Assembly (NCBI GenBank): GCA_026967495.1
Contig: CP114060.1
Span: 3,472,001 to 3,536,000 of the forward strand
Source: Rouxiella badensis
GTDB lineage: Bacteria; Pseudomonadota; Gammaproteobacteria; Enterobacterales; Enterobacteriaceae
Direction: 5' to 3'
Length of the DNA: 64,000 nucleotides
Shown: one piece after another, positions 19,027-28,288 of the stretch
How the letters are laid out: each line of letters opens with the position of its first letter
How positions within the stretch are numbered: the stretch's first letter is position 1
Notes under the pieces: model-generated
What the model was told of the DNA's origin: nothing
Database searches by the model: none
The model's input: only the letters and a program-made list of their open reading frames with translations
Made by a program: the position numbers and the translations under genes

Positions 19027-20139
19027 ATGAGCGTTCAATTTATTGGGATGATCGGCCATCGATTAGCCTCGGAGACTATTGCGCCCACTGGGCCAGTGTT
19101 TGATAAGCAATATATTGCCGACTTCGCAAAAGCCCACGAAAATGCCGGATTCGACCGAGTTCTGGTGGCCTATGGGTCCGATCAACCCGATGGTTTTCTG
19201 GTGACTGCTCACGCAGGCGCCAGTACCTCGAGAATTAAATTCCTGCTGGCTCATCGCCCAGGATTCGTTGAACCGACGCTTGCCGCACGCAAGCTGGCAA
19301 CGCTTGATAACCTCCTCGACGGGCGTTTGGCAGTGCACATCATCAGCGGAGGCAGTGATGCCGAGCAGCGCCGCGACGGAGATTTCCTCGACAAAGCCCA
19401 GCGCTACGCCCGCACCGAAGAGTTTTTGCAGGTGATTAAAAAGAGTTGGTATTCGGATAAGGGCTATAACCACCGGGGCGAATTCTATCAGGCTGAAAAT
19501 GCCTTCACGCAGATAAAACCCCACCAGCCTCGTTTACCGATTTACTTCGGTGGGTCCTCTGATGACGCTATCCGCGTGGCCGGGAAACACGCCGACGTGT
19601 TCGCACTTTGGGGTGAACCGCTCGCCAGCGCGTCCGAAACGGTCAACGCGGTCAAGGCAGAGGCTGAGCGCTATGGCCGTGAGGTAGGCTTCAGCATTTC
19701 ATTCCGCCCTATCTTGGGTCGCACCGAGGAAGAAGCATGGCAAAAGGCTGAAATCATACGCGCCCAAGCCAAGGCCCAGCTGGAAAAGAACGGCGTGAAC
19801 CTCGGTCAGGCCAAACCACAGAGCGTGGGAGCTCAACGGCTGCTCGATGCGGTAGCGAAAGGCGATCGTCTGGATAACCATCTCTGGACCGGTATCGCGG
19901 CGCTGGTCGGCGGCAGCTCGAATTCGACCGCGCTGGTCGGTACGCCGGAACAAGTCTCGGATGCGCTGCTGAAATACTACGACCTCGGCATCGAGACTTT
20001 CCTGATACGCGGCTTTGATCCGCTTAATGACGCCGTGGAATACGGGCGCGAACTTATTCCTCTCACGCGACAGAAAATTGCCGCACACAAACAGCAGGCG
20101 TTAAAGGAAAGTCTTCCGGCTGCGCATGCAGAATGGTAA
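19027..20139 (+). CDS. LLM-class FMN-dependent monooxygenase, SsuD-like
   Basis: The product is 370 residues, the usual size for alkanesulfonate monooxygenase. These enzymes use FMNH2 from a partner reductase to cleave C-S bonds, releasing sulfite and an aldehyde. Family landmarks are AHRPGFVEPTLAARKLATLDNLLDGR (bacterial luciferase-like core, residues ~75-100), VHIISGGSDAEQRRDGDFL, and YFGGSSDDAIRVAGKHADVFALWGEP. It starts with GGGAG upstream and ends about 11 bases before the SsuA-like gene, so the two are co-transcribed. No SsuE-type reductase is nearby. The substrate could be a sulfonate, or another organosulfur such as dimethylsulfone-derived compounds. Confidence 0.85.
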   Translation: MSVQFIGMIGHRLASETIAPTGPVFDKQYIADFAKAHENAGFDRVLVAYGSDQPDGFLVTAHAGASTSRIKFLLAHRPGFVEPTLAARKLATLDNLLDGRLAVHIISGGSDAEQRRDGDFLDKAQRYARTEEFLQVIKKSWYSDKGYNHRGEFYQAENAFTQIKPHQPRLPIYFGGSSDDAIRVAGKHADVFALWGEPLASASETVNAVKAEAERYGREVGFSISFRPILGRTEEEAWQKAEIIRAQAKAQLEKNGVNLGQAKPQSVGAQRLLDAVAKGDRLDNHLWTGIAALVGGSSNSTALVGTPEQVSDALLKYYDLGIETFLIRGFDPLNDAVEYGRELIPLTRQKIAAHKQQALKESLPAAHAEW

Positions 20140-20150
20140 TGGGAACACGA

Positions 20151-21098
20151 ATGATATCTTTAGGTTATCGACTCGCTGGACTGAGTCTGTTGGCGGCACT
20201 TTCACTCTCATCGCTGACCGCTCACGCGGCAGAAATCACACTGCGTATTGCGGATCAGAAAGGCAATATGCGCGCCCAGCTTGAGGCCGCTAATAAGCTG
20301 CAAAATTTGCCCTATAAGATTGAATGGTCTGAGTTCCCCGCCGCTGCCCCGCTCGCCGAGGCGCTTAACGCGCAGGCGGTGGACATTGGTGTGATTGGCG
20401 ATGCGCCGCTATTGTTTGCCGAAGCGGCCGGTGCGCAAGTCAAGGCGATTGCCGTCGATAAGTCAGACGCTTACGGCACGGCGCTTATCGTGCGCGCCGA
20501 CAGTCCGATTCACAGCGCCGCCGACCTGAAAGGCAAAAGCATCGCCACCAACAAGGGATCGATTGGCCACTTTGTCGCGCTAAAGGCCTTAGCCTCTGCG
20601 GGCCTCACCGCCAAAGATGTGACCTTCAGATTCCTTCAGCCGAGCGACGCCAAACTGGCGCTGGTGCAGGGATCGGTTGACGTCTGGGCGACGTGGGAAC
20701 CTTACACCGCCTTTGCCGAAACGCAGGACTCTCTTAAGGTGGCGGTAAACGGACGCGGATTGTGGTCGGGCAACAGCTTTATCGCCGCGACCGACCGCGC
20801 GCTGAATGACAAGCAAAAACGCGCTGCCATTGCCGACTATGTGCAGCGACTTGCCGAGGCACAGGTGTGGGCGCACCAGCATCTGGATACTTACAGTCAG
20901 ACGCTGTCGAAAATCATCGGCTTCCCGCCTGAGGCCGCCAGGCTGTCCTATGGGCGCAGCAACGCCCGCTGGCAGTCGCTCGATGACAAGACGATTGCGC
21001 AGCAGCAGCAGACCGCCGATTTTTACCAGCAGGCGGGATTATTGCCGGTAAGAGTTGACGTTAAAGGGACATTTGATCGGAGTTTTATCATTCAGTAA
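20151..21098 (+). CDS. Aliphatic sulfonate ABC transporter substrate-binding protein, SsuA-like
   Basis: The product is 315 residues: a signal peptide (LAGLSLLAALSLSSLTAHA), then the SsuA/TauA/NrtA fold with ADQKGN, the DIGVIGDAPLLFAEAAG hinge, DLKGKSIATNKGSIGHF and DVWATWEPYTAFAE. It would bind an alkanesulfonate in the periplasm. The start is most likely ATG 20151 (AATGGGA upstream); ATG 20133 and 20139 are in frame but overlap the preceding stop. It lies downstream of the SsuD-like gene, with no ssuB/ssuC homologues following. A hairpin repeat comes next. It presumably feeds a permease encoded elsewhere. Confidence 0.83.
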   Translation: MISLGYRLAGLSLLAALSLSSLTAHAAEITLRIADQKGNMRAQLEAANKLQNLPYKIEWSEFPAAAPLAEALNAQAVDIGVIGDAPLLFAEAAGAQVKAIAVDKSDAYGTALIVRADSPIHSAADLKGKSIATNKGSIGHFVALKALASAGLTAKDVTFRFLQPSDAKLALVQGSVDVWATWEPYTAFAETQDSLKVAVNGRGLWSGNSFIAATDRALNDKQKRAAIADYVQRLAEAQVWAHQHLDTYSQTLSKIIGFPPEAARLSYGRSNARWQSLDDKTIAQQQQTADFYQQAGLLPVRVDVKGTFDRSFIIQ

Positions 21099-21187
21099 TG
21101 GCCTTAAATGGCCATTGTTTTAGGTTTCTTTTTTTGGGCAAGAGTGTGTGGCGTGTTTGCTGGGCGGCTGCCCTGGACCTGCTTTTT

Positions 21188-21233
21188 AGGTCAAAGGCAC
21201 GCGCCTTGCGCGCTGGGCGCGTGCCCTTGACCT
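21188..21233. repeat. Copy B of the dispersed hairpin repeat; possible terminator
   Basis: An 18-bp inverted repeat (21188-21205 with 21216-21233, one mismatch, 10-base loop) begins AGGTCAAAGGCACGCGCC. Its first 33 bases match copy A at 8988-9020 (opposite strand) at 28 positions. It lies between the convergent ssuA-like and cbl-like genes. It has no T-tract, so a role as an intergenic repeat is as likely as termination. Confidence 0.7.
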
Positions 21234-21252
21234 AAGAAATTAAATTCAAACC

Positions 21253-22216
21253 CTAAATTTGATAATCAATCACCACGTCACTGTCGTTCTGCGGCTGTTT
21301 AAAGACTTTCTCTTTAATCTCATTGATCGACAAACTCTGATTACACAATTCAATAAATCGCCAGACATAGTTACGTTGTAACTGCGAACGCTTGAGGCCC
21401 AGCCAAACGGTGTTGGCTTCGAAAAGGTGCTCGGCGTTAATCAGTTGCAGACCCCGGTCACGGTCGGCGTCGAAGGCTTTATCCGCCAAAATCCCGACAC
21501 CCAGCCCCAGCTCCACGTAGGTCTTGATAACGTCGGAGTCCTGCGCGCTGAGCACGATGTCCGGGTTAAGCCCGTGTTGCTCGAAGGCGCTGTCTATTCT
21601 CGAACGTCCGGTAATCCCCTGACGATAGGTCACCAGCGAGTATTCGGCGAGCTGCTGCAAGGTCACCGGCTGCTGGTCCAGCAACGGGTGGCCATCCGGC
21701 ACCAGGATGGCGTGATGCCAACGGTAATACGGAAACGAGGCGACGGAAGGATCGTTGATGAGCTTCTCACTGGCGATCGCCACGTCGGCCTGACCACTGA
21801 GCAACATCGCCAGCACTTCCTGCGGCGAGTCCCTGATGCAGCTCGAGACGCACGGCCGGATACACCGAACGAAACGCCTTAATAACCCTCGGCAGACTGT
21901 AACGCGCCTGAGTGTGCGTGGTCGCTATGGTCAATACACCCGCATCTTCTTTAGAGAAGATATCGGCCAGGCGACGGATATTTTGCGCTTCATTCAGAAT
22001 ACGCTCGGCGACGGAAAGCAGTTCTTTGCCCGGCTCGGTCAAACCCAGTAACCGTTTGCCGCGACGAATAAAAATCTCAACCCCAAGCTCGTCTTCCAGT
22101 TCGCGGATATGACGACTCACCCCCGACTGTGAAGTGAAAAGCATGTTCGACACTTCAGTCAGGTTGTAATTGCATCGCGCTGATTCCCGAATAATTTTTA
22201 GCTGTTGGAAATTCAC
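21253..22216 (-). CDS. cbl: CysB/Cbl-type LysR regulator (frame interrupted)
   Basis: The restored product is about 320 residues and typical of CysB/Cbl: MNFQQLKIIRESARCNYNLTEVSN.. at the start, TSQSGVSRHIRELEDELG in the recognition region, TTHTQARYSLPRVIKAFR and RGITGRSRID-like (here YRQGITGRSRID) in the effector domain. These proteins activate sulfate-starvation genes, and Cbl activates ssu/tau. The start is GTG 22216 with AGGGG upstream. One extra base at 21830 breaks the frame (GGG[A]CTCG on the coding strand), after HQG and before PQEVLAMLLSG. Its position next to the sulfonate genes supports Cbl over CysB; the symbol is an inference. Confidence 0.75.
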
Positions 22217-22346
22217 CGTGAACCCCTAATTAGTTATACTTGCCTCTATTGTTACGTCCGTGTAACCAATAGGACAAATACGAAAAAAAGTTACTTATGC
22301 TTTTTACTAATAAGGGTTGTTTCTTTATGCCTTAAACGCGTGAGGA

Positions 22347-23294
22347 TTAGGCCGGTACTGGCGTGACTACCGGTTGTCCGCTGAAATGGGCGTTCAAGTT
22401 CTCGAGCACCTGTTTCATCATGTTTGACATCGCCTCGGGAGAACGCCCCGCGACGTGAGGCGTAAGCACCAGATTCCCGGTGATGCCTACCAACTCTTCC
22501 GGCACCTCAGGCTCACCGGCAAGCACGTCAAGCGCCGCGCCAGCGATAGTGTGATTATTCAGACTCTCGATCACCGCCCGCGTATCAACCACCGTGCCGC
22601 GCGCAATATTGATGAGATATCCCCGTGGCCCGAGTTCGCGTAGCACCTCGGCATCAATCAGATTGAGAGTCTCTTTCCCTCCCGGTGTCGCCACGACCAG
22701 ATAGTCTGCCCAACGCGCCAGTGACTGACGGCTGTCAAAATATTGGTACCGGCTGTCTGCCACAGGACGGCGATTGAAATACCCTACCGGCATATCGAAT
22801 CCTCCGGCGCAGCGATGAGCAATCTGCATACCTATATTGCCCAAACCAATGATGCCCAACTTTTTGCCAAACATGCCGGGGGTTACGATGCGCGAGCGCG
22901 CCCACTGCCCGGTGCGCACGCGATGGTCGAAGTCGGGAATATTGCGAGTGATGGCCAGCATCAGTGCCAAAGTGTGGTCGGCAACCGCTGAATTATTGGT
23001 ACCGGGGCCGTGCGTCACCTGAATATTACGCGCTCTGGCAGCCGCTATATCAATCTGTTCAAAACCCACGCCCTGCGCGCAGATAATCTCGAGTTTGGGC
23101 ATCGCGTCCATCTGCTCGGCGGTGAGACCAATTGAACCCACGGTCAATACCGCGCGAATTTTTGCCGCGACATCGGCTGGCAGATTATTACGGTCTTTCG
23201 GCGTCAGTGCGAAATGCAGCGCAAAACCTGCGGCCTCATAGTGGGCCGGAAACCCGGCGTCCATCTCAAAATGACATAATAAATCGATTTTCAT
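22347..23294 (-). CDS. D-isomer-specific 2-hydroxyacid dehydrogenase
   Basis: The product is 315 residues. The NAD(P)-binding motif GIIGLGNIGMQIAHR is at ~145, the catalytic arginine region NIARGTVVDTRA, a glutamate in AGEPEVPEEL and a histidine in LTPHVAGRSPEA. This matches the GhrB/hydroxypyruvate-reductase-like branch acting on glyoxylate, hydroxypyruvate or 2-ketogluconate. ATG 23294 has GAAGGGGGA upstream; the longer in-frame extension lacks a ribosome site. It is transcribed away from glgX and next to the cbl-like gene, with no clear functional partner. The family is sure, the substrate is not. Confidence 0.87.
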   Translation of the reverse strand: MKIDLLCHFEMDAGFPAHYEAAGFALHFALTPKDRNNLPADVAAKIRAVLTVGSIGLTAEQMDAMPKLEIICAQGVGFEQIDIAAARARNIQVTHGPGTNNSAVADHTLALMLAITRNIPDFDHRVRTGQWARSRIVTPGMFGKKLGIIGLGNIGMQIAHRCAGGFDMPVGYFNRRPVADSRYQYFDSRQSLARWADYLVVATPGGKETLNLIDAEVLRELGPRGYLINIARGTVVDTRAVIESLNNHTIAGAALDVLAGEPEVPEELVGITGNLVLTPHVAGRSPEAMSNMMKQVLENLNAHFSGQPVVTPVPA

Positions 23295-23557
23295 GAATGT
23301 CCCCCTTCGAAAATAACCGTCAGCAAAAAGGTGCGGTAAATCATTTTGTTGTGCACCCGATTGCGAGCAACTTCGCGTCAAAAATAGACAGGAAAAAAGA
23401 CTTAGCAGGCTATTAACTATCCTGTAACAACCTCAACTTGTACAGGATTTCGCCCAAAACATCTGTTTCAAGGTGCGTTTGTAAAACCAGCGTCTACACT
23501 CCAACTATGCGCTTTGCAGATTTCTTGCTTGTTTACTCTCCTGGAGAACTATCAACG

Positions 23558-25831
23558 ATGGCCAAAGCCCCACCCAAAAAAGTTGTTAAACCCACGGCTT
23601 CAGTTACCCCTCCTATCAAACCTCAGGCGCAGGTCGATGTTGAAGTTACCGAGCAGGGTGTCCGCCTGATCCATCCCTACAGCGATGGTGAATTGGTTAA
23701 AAATTTCGACAGCGGGCATAAAACGCGCGTCCGTGAGGGACTGCCAGTGCCTCTGGGCGCAACCTGGGACGGCCTCGGCGTAAACTTTGCGCTGTTCTCG
23801 GCGAACGCCACTAAAGTAGAACTTTGTCTGTTTAATGAAGAAGGCGAAGAGTATGACCGCATCGAATTGCCGGAGTATACCGACGAGGTCTGGCACGGTT
23901 ATCTCCCCGATGCCCGGCCCGGCATGCTCTATGGTTACCGCGTTCACGGGCCTTATGCCCCGCACGACGGACACCGTTTTAATCCCGCCAAGCTGCTGTT
24001 AGACCCTTATGCCAAGCAGATTGTCGGCGATTTAAAATGGGACGATGCCCTGTTTGCCTACGACATGGAAAGCGACAAAAAAGACCTGCATTTGGATGAC
24101 CGCGACAGCGGACCCTTTTTACCGAAGTGTCGGGTTATCGATCCGGCGTTTTCATGGGCGCGCTCGCGTAAGAACCCGGTTCCCTGGGAAAAAACCATCA
24201 TTTATGAGACGCACGTTCGCGGTTACACTATGCGCCACCCCGCCGTGCCGGAGCACCTGCGCGGCACCTTTTCGGCCATGACCACCCCACAGATTGTCGA
24301 TTACATTAAATCTCTCGGCGTGACTTCGATCGAACTGATGCCTATTCATGCATTCACCGACGACCGTCATTTGCAGGAAAAAGGGCTGCACAACTATTGG
24401 GGCTACAACACGCTAAGCTTCTTTGCGCCGCATCCTCAATATATGGCAACGCACACCATCAACGAATTCAAGCAGATGATAGCCACCCTGCATGCCGCTG
24501 AAATCGAGGTTATCCTCGACGTGGTTTACAACCACACGGCGGAGGGCAACGAGCTTGGCCCAACGCTTTCTTTTAAAGGCATCGATAACGCCAGTTATTA
24601 TCGTCTGATGCCGGAAAACAGGCGCTACTACATCAATGATACGGGCACTGGCAATACGCTGAACCTCAGCCATCCACGCGTGCTGCAAATGGTGACTGAC
24701 TCCCTGCGCTATTGGGCGACCGAGATGCAGGTTGACGGTTTCCGCTTCGACCTTGCCACCATTCTTGGCCGCGAAAGTTACGGTTTCGATGAAGGCTGTG
24801 GGTTCCTCGACACCTGCCGTCAGGACCCGATACTGAGCCAGTGTAAGCTGATTGCAGAGCCCTGGGACTGCGGGCCGGGCGGCTATCAGGTCGGTGGTTT
24901 TCCTCCGGGATGGGTGGAATGGAACGACCGCTTCCGCGATTCGGTACGAAAATTTTGGCGCGGCGACGAAGGACAGCTGGCCCAGTTTGCTACCCGTCTT
25001 TCCGGTTCGGCCGATATTTTCAACCATCGTGGGCGCAAACCTTACGCCTCGGTCAACTTTATTACCGCGCACGACGGTTTCACCCTCAATGACCTTGTGT
25101 CCTATCAGGACAAGCACAACGAAGAGAACGGGGAAGACAGCAAGGACGGAACCGACAACAATATTTCGGCCAACTATGGCGTCGAAGGCCAGACGGACGA
25201 TCCTGCTATCAATGAACTCAGGCTTCGGCAGATGCGAAACATGTTGGCGACGCTGTTTTTCTCGCAGGGAACGCCAATGTTGCTGGCCGGCGACGAGTTT
25301 GCCCGCTCGCAGAACGGCAACAACAATGCCTACTGCCAGGACACGCCAATTGCGTGGGTTAACTGGAATATCGAGGACAAAGGGCGTTCACTCATCCTCT
25401 TCACCTATCGGTTGATTGCCCTGCGTGCCAGGTTTCCTATTCTGCATCGCGGTCGCTTCCTGACCGGTCAGGTGCATGAAAAACTGAATGTTAAAGACGT
25501 CAGTTGGTTCCAGCCGAATGCTGAAGAGATGAATGACGAAGCCTGGGGAGATGCGCACGCCAAGAGCATTGGTATGTTGCTGGACGGGCGCGCTCAGCCT
25601 ACCGGTTTGACTCGCTATGGTTCACTGAGCACGGTACTTCTCCTGTTTAACGCGGCTCACGAGGACGTGGTGTTCTCGCTGCCTTCCGTGGCACACGGCG
25701 AAAGCTGGCGGCATATTCTCGACACCTACCAACCAGACGACATCAACGAGCGCAACTTCGAGTTTGGCAGTCAATACACCTGCCCATCACGCAGCGTGGT
25801 GCTGTTTGAATTGATGAGTCTGCCTAAATAA
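23558..25831 (+). CDS. glgX: Glycogen debranching enzyme GlgX (isoamylase type)
   Basis: The product is 757 residues. An N-terminal CBM48-type domain (PLGATWDGLGVNFALFSANA) precedes a GH13 barrel with VDGFRFDLATILGRE (nucleophile Asp), LIAEPWDCGPGGYQVG (acid Glu) and FITAHDGFTLNDLVSY (third Asp). It hydrolyses alpha-1,6 branches left by phosphorylase. Compared with E. coli GlgX it has about 65 extra N-terminal residues, rich in Lys and Pro at first. ATG 23558 has CTGGAGA upstream. Unusually it stands alone, with no glgB, glgC, glgA or glgP in the window. It overlaps the convergent pbpG by 8 bases. A TreX-like trehalose role is possible but not supported here. Confidence 0.9.
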   Translation: MAKAPPKKVVKPTASVTPPIKPQAQVDVEVTEQGVRLIHPYSDGELVKNFDSGHKTRVREGLPVPLGATWDGLGVNFALFSANATKVELCLFNEEGEEYDRIELPEYTDEVWHGYLPDARPGMLYGYRVHGPYAPHDGHRFNPAKLLLDPYAKQIVGDLKWDDALFAYDMESDKKDLHLDDRDSGPFLPKCRVIDPAFSWARSRKNPVPWEKTIIYETHVRGYTMRHPAVPEHLRGTFSAMTTPQIVDYIKSLGVTSIELMPIHAFTDDRHLQEKGLHNYWGYNTLSFFAPHPQYMATHTINEFKQMIATLHAAEIEVILDVVYNHTAEGNELGPTLSFKGIDNASYYRLMPENRRYYINDTGTGNTLNLSHPRVLQMVTDSLRYWATEMQVDGFRFDLATILGRESYGFDEGCGFLDTCRQDPILSQCKLIAEPWDCGPGGYQVGGFPPGWVEWNDRFRDSVRKFWRGDEGQLAQFATRLSGSADIFNHRGRKPYASVNFITAHDGFTLNDLVSYQDKHNEENGEDSKDGTDNNISANYGVEGQTDDPAINELRLRQMRNMLATLFFSQGTPMLLAGDEFARSQNGNNNAYCQDTPIAWVNWNIEDKGRSLILFTYRLIALRARFPILHRGRFLTGQVHEKLNVKDVSWFQPNAEEMNDEAWGDAHAKSIGMLLDGRAQPTGLTRYGSLSTVLLLFNAAHEDVVFSLPSVAHGESWRHILDTYQPDDINERNFEFGSQYTCPSRSVVLFELMSLPK

Positions 25832-26735
25832 CGTCCCTCTTCGAGCGAGCTCCCTTCAACGCCCGGTTAGTACAACGGGCGTTTACAGATTGCCGTGCAT
25901 CAACCACGCCTTGAGTCTCGAGCGCATCGTGATAATGCGAGTAACCGCGCGGCCCACCGGTTATCACCATCAGGACGTCCTGCCCCTTGATGCGGGTATA
26001 GATAATCAAACAGTGTCCGGCCTGATCGGTATAGCCGGTTTTCTGTAGCACAATATTCCAGGTTTTATTGTTAATTAGCCCGTCAGAACTGCGATACACC
26101 AGCTGGCCGTGCCCCGGATGCACCACATCGCGTTTATCGGTCGAAAGCTGGCGGATAAGCGCATAGCGGTACGCGTGCTTGGCCATAATCGCCAGGTCAT
26201 GCGCCGAGGCGGTGTTACGCGGGGTTAATCCGGTCGGATCGTAAAAATGCGTGTGGGTCATGCCATAGGCTCGCGCTTTACGATTCATCTGGCGAACAAA
26301 AGCACGGCGGCCGCCGGGATAGTAGCGACTGAGCGCGGCAGCGGCACGGTTCTCTGAAGACATCAGCGCGATGTGCAGCATGTCCTTGCGCGACAGCACA
26401 GAACCTATCGTTAAACGTGAATGCGTTAGCTTGAGCAAGTCTCTGTCGGCGGGCGTAACGGTGATTTTTTGCTTCAGCGACTGGTGGCTGTCGAGCACCA
26501 CCATCGCGGTCATCAGCTTGGTTAGCGAGGCTATGGGGTAAGCACGGGTGGCGTTCTTTTGATACAGCACGCGACCGTTGGTGGCATTCATGACCAGTAC
26601 CGACCGTGAAAGCATAGGGGGATAAACCTTGGCCGAGGCGCTGTAGGAAGTGACACACAGCAGGCTAAACAGCGGAACGGTGAGACGGGCAAATCCTGAA
26701 CGAACAATGCGGGAAAAAAATGACATAACAACCAT
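25824..26735 (-). CDS. pbpG: D-alanyl-D-alanine endopeptidase (PBP7)
   Basis: The product is 303 residues with a signal peptide (LTVPLFSLLCVTSYSASA) and the serine penicillin-recognition motifs ASLTKLMTAMV (SxxK), SSEN (SxN) and QKTGYTDQAG (KTG). PBP7 cleaves D-alanyl-meso-diaminopimelate cross-links in periplasmic peptidoglycan. Length and motif spacing fit PbpG rather than DacA/DacD, which are longer and carry a C-terminal amphipathic anchor. The start is ATG 26735 or ATG 26726; no strong ribosome site separates them. Its stop overlaps the glgX stop in a convergent arrangement. Confidence 0.87.
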   Translation of the reverse strand: MVVMSFFSRIVRSGFARLTVPLFSLLCVTSYSASAKVYPPMLSRSVLVMNATNGRVLYQKNATRAYPIASLTKLMTAMVVLDSHQSLKQKITVTPADRDLLKLTHSRLTIGSVLSRKDMLHIALMSSENRAAAALSRYYPGGRRAFVRQMNRKARAYGMTHTHFYDPTGLTPRNTASAHDLAIMAKHAYRYALIRQLSTDKRDVVHPGHGQLVYRSSDGLINNKTWNIVLQKTGYTDQAGHCLIIYTRIKGQDVLMVITGGPRGYSHYHDALETQGVVDARQSVNARCTNRALKGARSKRDVI

Positions 26736-27101
26736 AAGACGATTAAAAATGAATTAATGACTTCAACAACTCAGAGACCAACCAGCCGCATTCCTGAAGA
26801 CGATGCAGGAGATCGTTTTATTGACGATACGCAGTAAAGCTCTCCCTGACGCCAAATAGTGCCCAACTTGGCAGAGGTGACCAAAAGGTAAATTGTAAAA
26901 AAATCGTTGCATAGGGACGACAACCCCGCAGAATCAGGACTTTGTGTACCACTTTTAAGACACATCTTAGAAATAGCCAGTTCAGTTTACTTAACATCCG
27001 CAGTGGGATTCAAAACAAGACGTCGAGTTCCCGGCAAAATACGCTCTCACAGGGGCTTGAGTCATGACAAGAATACGCAGGCTTGTAGAGATGGGTTACT
27101 T
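26736..27101. other. 366-bp intergenic region between pbpG and apbE
   Basis: No gene is supported here. It should contain the pbpG promoter (reading left) and the end of the apbE transcript. I see no strong hairpin with a T-tract; the only overlapping reading frame (26771-26965, -) has no recognisable features. Confidence 0.5.
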
Positions 27102-28154
27102 TTATTTCTCGGCTTTGCGCAGATAGGCTTTGAACTGCGGGGTCATGGTAATTTTGAAGCCGTCTTTTTCCTTAGTGATCAAATACACCGCAAGATGCTC
27201 TTTTTCGGCCAACGCCAGGGCTTTTTTAGTACCTAACACCATCAGGCCAGTATCCCAGCCGTCGGCCTCGAGTGCAGTCGGTGCAATCACCGTTGCCGAG
27301 ACCAGTTTGTGGGTAATAGGGCGTCCGGTTTCGGGGTCGATGATGTGCGAGAGGCGCTTACCGTCCAGCTCATAGTAGTTGCGATAACTGCCCGAGGTGC
27401 TTATCCCCATCCCCTGCAGGTCAACAATGGCCTCCACCGCATCTTCTTTGTCGGTCGGTTTCTGGATAGCAACCTGCCACGGTTTGCCTTCAGGGTTTCT
27501 GCCGCGAGAAACGACTGCGCCGCCCACGGAGACCAAATAGTTGCTGACACCGTTGCCCTCTACCAGTCTCGCAAGGTGATCGGTGGCATAACCCTCGCCA
27601 ACGGTTGAGAGATCAACGTACATATTGGCTTTGTCTTTCTGCAAATAGTCTCCGTCCACGGTCTCGATGACCTTGAGATGCGAAAGCCCAATCTCGGCCT
27701 TGGCGGCGTCTATCTGCTCCTGGGTTGGCATCTTGACAGGCTCTTTGGTCGGGCCAAATCCCCAAAGATTGACCAGTGGGCCGACGGTAATGTCCATCTC
27801 GCCACCGGTCTTTTTGCCGATGCGCAGCGCAGTGACAATGGCGTCGGCCATGCCGGAGCTGACAGGCTGCGGATCGGTACCGTTATATTGGTTAAAGCGC
27901 GAAAGAACAGAGTCGTTCTTATAGGTTGAAAGCTCGTGGTCGTCTTCTTTCAGCTGGTCTTCAATCTGTTTGCGCAACTCCGGTTCGCGGCTTTTATCCA
28001 GCCCGACCATGCTGACGCGATAGTAGGTGCCCATGGTTTGACCGGAGATAACGACTGCCGACAGGCTTGGGCTGTTGGTTGGACCGCAGGCGCAAAGCAG
28101 CGCAGTTCCGCTCAGAACAAGAGAGGCAGGCAAAAGGTGGCGATTGAACAGCAT
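27102..28154 (-). CDS. apbE: FAD:protein FMN transferase ApbE (lipoprotein)
   Basis: The product is 350 residues. The signal region SLVLSGTALLCAC ends in a probable lipobox cysteine, so the mature protein is anchored on the periplasmic face. The ApbE domain shows GQTMGTYYRV, MDITVGPLVNLWGFGP, YVDLSTVGEGYATD, VSVGGAVVSRG and SHIIDPETGRP. The enzyme uses Mg2+ to move FMN from FAD to threonine residues of NqrB/NqrC or RnfG/RnfD. Size and motifs are standard. No nqr or rnf genes are in the window. Upstream AT-rich sequence probably holds its promoter. Confidence 0.93.
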   Translation of the reverse strand: MLFNRHLLPASLVLSGTALLCACGPTNSPSLSAVVISGQTMGTYYRVSMVGLDKSREPELRKQIEDQLKEDDHELSTYKNDSVLSRFNQYNGTDPQPVSSGMADAIVTALRIGKKTGGEMDITVGPLVNLWGFGPTKEPVKMPTQEQIDAAKAEIGLSHLKVIETVDGDYLQKDKANMYVDLSTVGEGYATDHLARLVEGNGVSNYLVSVGGAVVSRGRNPEGKPWQVAIQKPTDKEDAVEAIVDLQGMGISTSGSYRNYYELDGKRLSHIIDPETGRPITHKLVSATVIAPTALEADGWDTGLMVLGTKKALALAEKEHLAVYLITKEKDGFKITMTPQFKAYLRKAEK

Positions 28155-28288
28155 GTAAACTCACTTAGCAAAACGCAGGGTTAACATAGGGATAAATTAG
28201 GTAGGGCCAAGAGTATACAGTTTTTGTTAAACCCTGCGTTAACGGTGCCAACGCTTAAAATGTTACTTCCCGATTGTTTAATTTAGAT

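Noticed and set aside
24413..25117. 234-codon - strand frame inside glgX
   Set aside because: It is the complement of the GH13 catalytic core; codon use and the intact + strand frame show it is not a gene.
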